Shown here one piece after another: positions 41,458-44,803 of a stretch of 44,803 nt of DNA (position 1 is its first letter; each line of letters begins with the position of its first letter). The stretch comes from CAYOKT01 sp964404605 (GTDB lineage: Bacteria > Electryoneota > Electryoneia > Electryoneales > Electryoneaceae). The stretch lies in assembly GCA_964404605.1 (NCBI GenBank), contig CAYOKT010000016.1, positions 1-44,803 on the forward strand. Reading direction: 5' to 3'. A model generated the notes under the pieces. The model ran no database searches. It worked only from the letters and a program-made list of their open reading frames with translations, and was not told the DNA's origin. The position numbers were made by a program, and so were the translations under genes.

Positions 41458-43836
41458 ATGACAGCTGTCGACGCGCGGAGTAGAGATCCCGCCGCAACGA
41501 TCCGCTTCACCGGCGCCTGCGCGCTCCTGCTCCTCTGCCTGGCGGGCGGAATCGCGGCCCAGGACCATTTCTCCGACTCGGAGGTCCTGTTCCGCGACGA
41601 CGAACTGCCCCTGGTCCAGATCAGCCTCGACCCGGATTCCCTCGCCTGGCTGCTGGCCGAGGAGAACCTGGAGAACCGCCGCTACCTGCCCGCCTCCATC
41701 CACTACCTGAGCAGTGAAATCGACACCACGGTCCCGAATGTCGGGTTCCGCCTGAGGGGAAATACCTCCCGCTACTCGCAGAAGAAGTCGTTCAAGGTCT
41801 CCTTCGATGCGTTCGATGAAGACGGCCGCTTCCACGGGCTGAAAACCTTCAACCTGAACGGCGAACACAACGACCCCTCCATCGTCCGTTCCAAACTCTG
41901 CTGGGACCTGTTCAAGCGGCCGGCCGTCCCCTCCTCGCGGGCGGCGCATGTGAAGCTGTACATCAACGGTGAATACCGGGGGCTCTACATCCATGTCGAG
42001 GACTACGACAAGACCTTCCTCGACACGCGCTTCGGCAACAAGGACGGGAACTTCTACAAATGCCTGTGGCCCGCCACGCTGGAGTACATCGATGACGACC
42101 CGGATTCCTACAAGTTCACCGTGGGAGGGCGCCGCGCCTACGACCTGCGGACCAACCGTGACGAGGACGACTACACCGACCTCGCCCACCTGATCCGTGT
42201 GATCAACCTGAGCAGTGAGGCGGAATTCGTCGACAGCCTCGAGGCCTGCTTCGACGTCTGGGGCTTTCTCAAGGCCCTCGCGGTAGAGGTCCTCGTCGGC
42301 CACTGGGACAATTACTGGTATAACAAGAACAACTACTACCTCTATCATAACACGGCCACCGGGCGCTTCGAGTATATCCCCTATGACCTGGACAACACCT
42401 TCGGCGTCTGGTGGAGCGGGATCGAGCCGGGGCGGGACTGGGGGGTGCGAAACGTCTACCAGTGGGGGAATGCGCACGGGGAGAGCCGCCCGCTGGTCGA
42501 CCGGGTGCTCGCGGTGCCGCAGTACCGCAACCTGTACACGGAATTCCTCCTTCAACTGCTTTCAGAAGCGTTCAATGAGGATGTCCTCGACGGCAGGCTG
42601 ACGGAACTGCTGGCCCTGATCGAGCAGGCGGCGCTCACCGACCCCTACCGCCCCCTCGATTACGGCTGGAGCCAGACGGATTTCCTCAACTCGTTCAACC
42701 AGGACCTCGGCGGGCATGTGCCCTACGGACTCCGCCCTTATATCGCGGCCCGCTACGACACCGCTGTCCTCCAGCTCATCCCCGGAAACCTCGCGCCGGT
42801 GTTCCGCGGCCGCCCGGGCCTGCGGGCGATGACCGGGCCGGACCGGGTCGAATTCACCATTGATGTCTACGATGACCAGGAATCCCCCGTCGTTCGCCTG
42901 ATGGTCGTCGGGGAGGACGACCCGGTGCCGTACGACATGGAGGAGACCGGCATCCGGACGGAAGGAATCCTCACCGTCGAGCGGTACGCTGTCACGCTGC
43001 CCGTGTCAACCGGCCGCAACATCGAGTACTATTTCGAGGCGTCCGATGTCTCCGGGGCGAGTTCGACCTGTCCTCCCCACGCGCCGGACGAACTGCTGGC
43101 CTACTTCTTCCATGGTCTCCTGGTCAACGAGTTCCTCGCCTCGAACCAGGCGACTCTTGCGGACGAAGCCGGCGAATACGACGATTGGGTCGAGCTGTAC
43201 AACGGCTCGGATGCCGCCATCCACCTGGGCGGATGGAGCCTGAGCGACGACCCGGGCCGCCCCGACAAGTGGATCTTCCCCGACACCTCGGTCGCCCCCG
43301 GCGGCTTTCTCCTCGTCTGGACGGACGATGACGAGGAACAGGGACCCCTGCACGCCACGTTCAAGCTCGACCGCGAGGGGGAATTCATCGGCCTGTACCA
43401 CGGGGAGGACGGCCTGTATTCCGCCGTCGATTCGATCACGTTCGGCCTGCAGGGTACGGACATCTCCTTCGGCCGCTTCCCGGACGGCGGGGGGGACTGG
43501 GGAGCGATGGATCCGACTCCGGGCGGTTCCAACTCGGGGCTTTCCGTTCCCCCGGCGGCCGGAGAAGTGCCGCACCGTTATCTCCTGCTCGAGAACTACC
43601 CGAACCCCTTCAACGGCAGCACGGTCCTCCGGTTCACCCTGCCGGACGCAGGCAGGACCCGGCTGGTGGTGTTCGACCTTCTCGGCAGGCGTGTCGCCAC
43701 CCTCGCGGACGGGGTCCTGCCGGGCGGCCGCCACGAGATGACCTGGAACGCGGACGGACACGCCAGCGGGTTGTATTTCGCCCGCCTGGAAGCCGGCGGC
43801 CGGAGGAGCACGCGCAAGCTCCTTCTGGTGAAATAG
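41458..43836 (+). CDS. Secreted CotH-kinase/lamin-tail protein with type IX-like sorting domain
   Basis: The 792-residue protein has a signal peptide (about 1-34, ending GGIAAQ). A CotH domain (about 45-440) contains FRLRGNTSRYSQKKSFKVSF, KLYINGEYRGLYIHVEDYDK and the acidic kinase motif YIPYDLDNTFG (Asp 310 and 312). A lamin-tail beta domain is at about 555-690 (LLVNEFLASN, DDWVELYNGSD, WSLSDDPGRPDKW). A C-terminal sorting domain at about 705-792 has LLENYPNPFN, VVFDLLGRRVATL, GLYFARLEAGG and the end KLLLVK. CotH proteins are atypical kinases that phosphorylate extracellular proteins, known from spore coats. ATG 41458 was chosen. A GTG at 41437, inside the upstream gene, is possible. The sorting domain implies export by a type IX-like system, but no por or gld gene is in the window. 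Confidence 0.9.
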   Translation: MTAVDARSRDPAATIRFTGACALLLLCLAGGIAAQDHFSDSEVLFRDDELPLVQISLDPDSLAWLLAEENLENRRYLPASIHYLSSEIDTTVPNVGFRLRGNTSRYSQKKSFKVSFDAFDEDGRFHGLKTFNLNGEHNDPSIVRSKLCWDLFKRPAVPSSRAAHVKLYINGEYRGLYIHVEDYDKTFLDTRFGNKDGNFYKCLWPATLEYIDDDPDSYKFTVGGRRAYDLRTNRDEDDYTDLAHLIRVINLSSEAEFVDSLEACFDVWGFLKALAVEVLVGHWDNYWYNKNNYYLYHNTATGRFEYIPYDLDNTFGVWWSGIEPGRDWGVRNVYQWGNAHGESRPLVDRVLAVPQYRNLYTEFLLQLLSEAFNEDVLDGRLTELLALIEQAALTDPYRPLDYGWSQTDFLNSFNQDLGGHVPYGLRPYIAARYDTAVLQLIPGNLAPVFRGRPGLRAMTGPDRVEFTIDVYDDQESPVVRLMVVGEDDPVPYDMEETGIRTEGILTVERYAVTLPVSTGRNIEYYFEASDVSGASSTCPPHAPDELLAYFFHGLLVNEFLASNQATLADEAGEYDDWVELYNGSDAAIHLGGWSLSDDPGRPDKWIFPDTSVAPGGFLLVWTDDDEEQGPLHATFKLDREGEFIGLYHGEDGLYSAVDSITFGLQGTDISFGRFPDGGGDWGAMDPTPGGSNSGLSVPPAAGEVPHRYLLLENYPNPFNGSTVLRFTLPDAGRTRLVVFDLLGRRVATLADGVLPGGRHEMTWNADGHASGLYFARLEAGGRRSTRKLLLVK

Positions 43837-44113
43837 CGGCCCGGCCCCACCATGCCGACACATTCTACCGCCGACCCTCCCGGGTGGGCGGAGACACCGA
43901 GCCTTTCCCCGCAGAGAGCGCGAACCGGGTGATCCCGCTCAACCGGATGGGTGTGCAATACCTTACCTTTGGCCTTCGCGCGAGGAGTGCGGCCGGGTGG
44001 TCCTCCAGCCTGCCGGGATGCACCAGGCTGTCCGGAACCGGAATGTCTGAAACAGGCCGGCCTTTCGCAGGATGTTCGTTCGCAGGACCGGATCAACCAG
44101 AACAGTGAGCAGA
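43837..44113. other. Intergenic region before the flippase gene
   Basis: These 277 nt contain no recognised gene. One short inverted repeat (AGCCTG/CAGGCT, about 44006-44029) is visible. No convincing promoter was found. Confidence 0.5.
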
Positions 44114-44803
44114 ATGGCGGCGGAAGCGGGAACGGAGACGAGAGCGAACGGCGTGACGATGATCACGCAGCGGCTCATCGTCTCCTACGGCACCCAGTTC
44201 TTCGTCTTCGCCCTGAAGATGATCGGCGGCATTCTCGTCGCCCGTATCGCCGGTCCAAGGGTCCTGGGCACGGTGGTCTTCGCCCAGGCGTTGATCATGG
44301 GCTTCGGTTTCCTCGCCAACCCGGGCTTCAATTCCGCCCACATCAAGCTCATCTCGGAGGGGCGGGACAGGGGCGCCTGCATCAGCACCTACCATCGCCT
44401 GATCGGGTTCTCCCTCGGCGGCTATGTTCTCCTCTTCCTCCTCGGACTACTCCTCGCGATAAAAGTCTTCGGCTACCACTTCGAGAGTCCGACCCATGTC
44501 AAGGTGATCCTCATCTGGGTCGCGGTGTTCCTCTTTACGAGAATCGGAAGCACCTATTCGGAAACATTTTCAGGGACCCTGGAGCAAGCGAAAGTCAGTC
44601 TCCCGACCCTGGTGAACAGCATCCTCCTCCAGTCGGGTCGTGTGCTGGTCGTCATTCTCGGCTTTCGTGCAGTCGGCCTCAGCCTGATGAATCTCCTCGC
44701 GGCGATCGTCTTCGCGGCGATGTTCCGCTACATGATGCGCCTCCAGCCACGCGGCCGGTATGACCCGGCCCTCGCACGCCGGTACTTCGCCATCGCGCTG
44801 CCG
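44114..44803 (+). CDS. Polysaccharide flippase (Wzx/MATE-like), cut by the window end
   Basis: The first 230 residues are visible and the frame is open to the last base. Multiple hydrophobic segments follow the flippase pattern. The N-terminal RLIVSYGTQFFVFALKMIGG leads into ILVARIAGPRVLGTVVFAQA, a signature of oligosaccharide translocases. FTRIGSTYSETFSGTLEQAK and VNSILLQSGRVLVVILGFRA lie further on. The full protein should be about 420-500 residues with 12-14 helices and move lipid-linked glycans across the inner membrane. ATG 44114 was used, and ATG 44159 (MITQRL) is an alternative. Neither has a strong Shine-Dalgarno. It probably opens a surface-polysaccharide cluster to the right. Confidence 0.85.
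   Translation, partial: MAAEAGTETRANGVTMITQRLIVSYGTQFFVFALKMIGGILVARIAGPRVLGTVVFAQALIMGFGFLANPGFNSAHIKLISEGRDRGACISTYHRLIGFSLGGYVLLFLLGLLLAIKVFGYHFESPTHVKVILIWVAVFLFTRIGSTYSETFSGTLEQAKVSLPTLVNSILLQSGRVLVVILGFRAVGLSLMNLLAAIVFAAMFRYMMRLQPRGRYDPALARRYFAIALP

Noticed and set aside
1..44803. tRNA, rRNA, CRISPR, insertion sequences, prophage and parS sites
   Set aside because: None could be supported by reading the sequence. A tRNA scan and a parS motif search would settle it.

Overview
The window is high-G+C bacterial DNA. Two runs of exactly 100 N (7044-7143, 10677-10776) mark it as scaffolded draft sequence, probably a metagenome bin. One secreted protein (41458-43836) ends in an NYPNPFN-type beta-sandwich of the kind used as a type IX secretion signal. 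Together with a periplasm-rich gene set, a C-terminal-Phe outer-membrane barrel and a Na+-pumping decarboxylase, this points to a Gram-negative lineage of the FCB superphylum, such as one of its high-GC candidate phyla. The phylum cannot be fixed from this sequence. No rRNA, tRNA, CRISPR array, insertion sequence or phage gene was seen.

Layout. (1) 30-6905, minus strand: parA-parB-glnD-nlpC-ligA, the first four overlapping by 4-17 nt. (2) 7152-13545, minus: DUF4139 secreted protein and recG, then valS, whose C-terminus is lost in the second gap. (3) 13802-15536, minus: a two-helix K+ channel with an RCK domain, followed by a stand-alone cyclic-nucleotide-binding protein, closed by a clear intrinsic terminator. 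(4) 15640-20733, minus: LytM/M23 peptidase, a periplasmic TPR protein and mutS2. (5) 20974-21810, plus: a small membrane protein and a CoA-binding protein. (6) 21821-25579, minus: the carboxyltransferase, small membrane, biotin-carrier and beta subunits of a Na+-translocating decarboxylase, in the order known from methylmalonyl-CoA decarboxylase. (7) 25991-28078, minus: a large secreted TPR protein.

(8) 28171-35271, plus: the most distinctive region. An AT-rich promoter and a roughly 200-nt leader with four potential hairpins precede four genes: a secreted protein of unknown function, a secreted FecR-domain protein, an outer-membrane beta-barrel and a CHASE2-class III adenylate cyclase. No ECF sigma factor, the usual FecR partner, is present. 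I propose an envelope-sensing module whose output is cAMP. The cyclic-nucleotide-binding protein and K+ channel of region 3 are a possible, unproven, target.

(9) 35272-35605: an unexplained intergenic element with nested inverted repeats. (10) 35606-39694, plus: a sucrose-phosphate-synthase-like glycosyltransferase, a uridine-kinase-family P-loop kinase and a sodium:solute symporter. (11) 39783-43836, plus: a secreted transglutaminase-like protein and a CotH-kinase/lamin-tail protein with the sorting domain. (12) 44114 to the end: the start of a polysaccharide flippase.

All calls come from reading the sequence and recognising families by eye. No database search, folding program or composition calculation was run.
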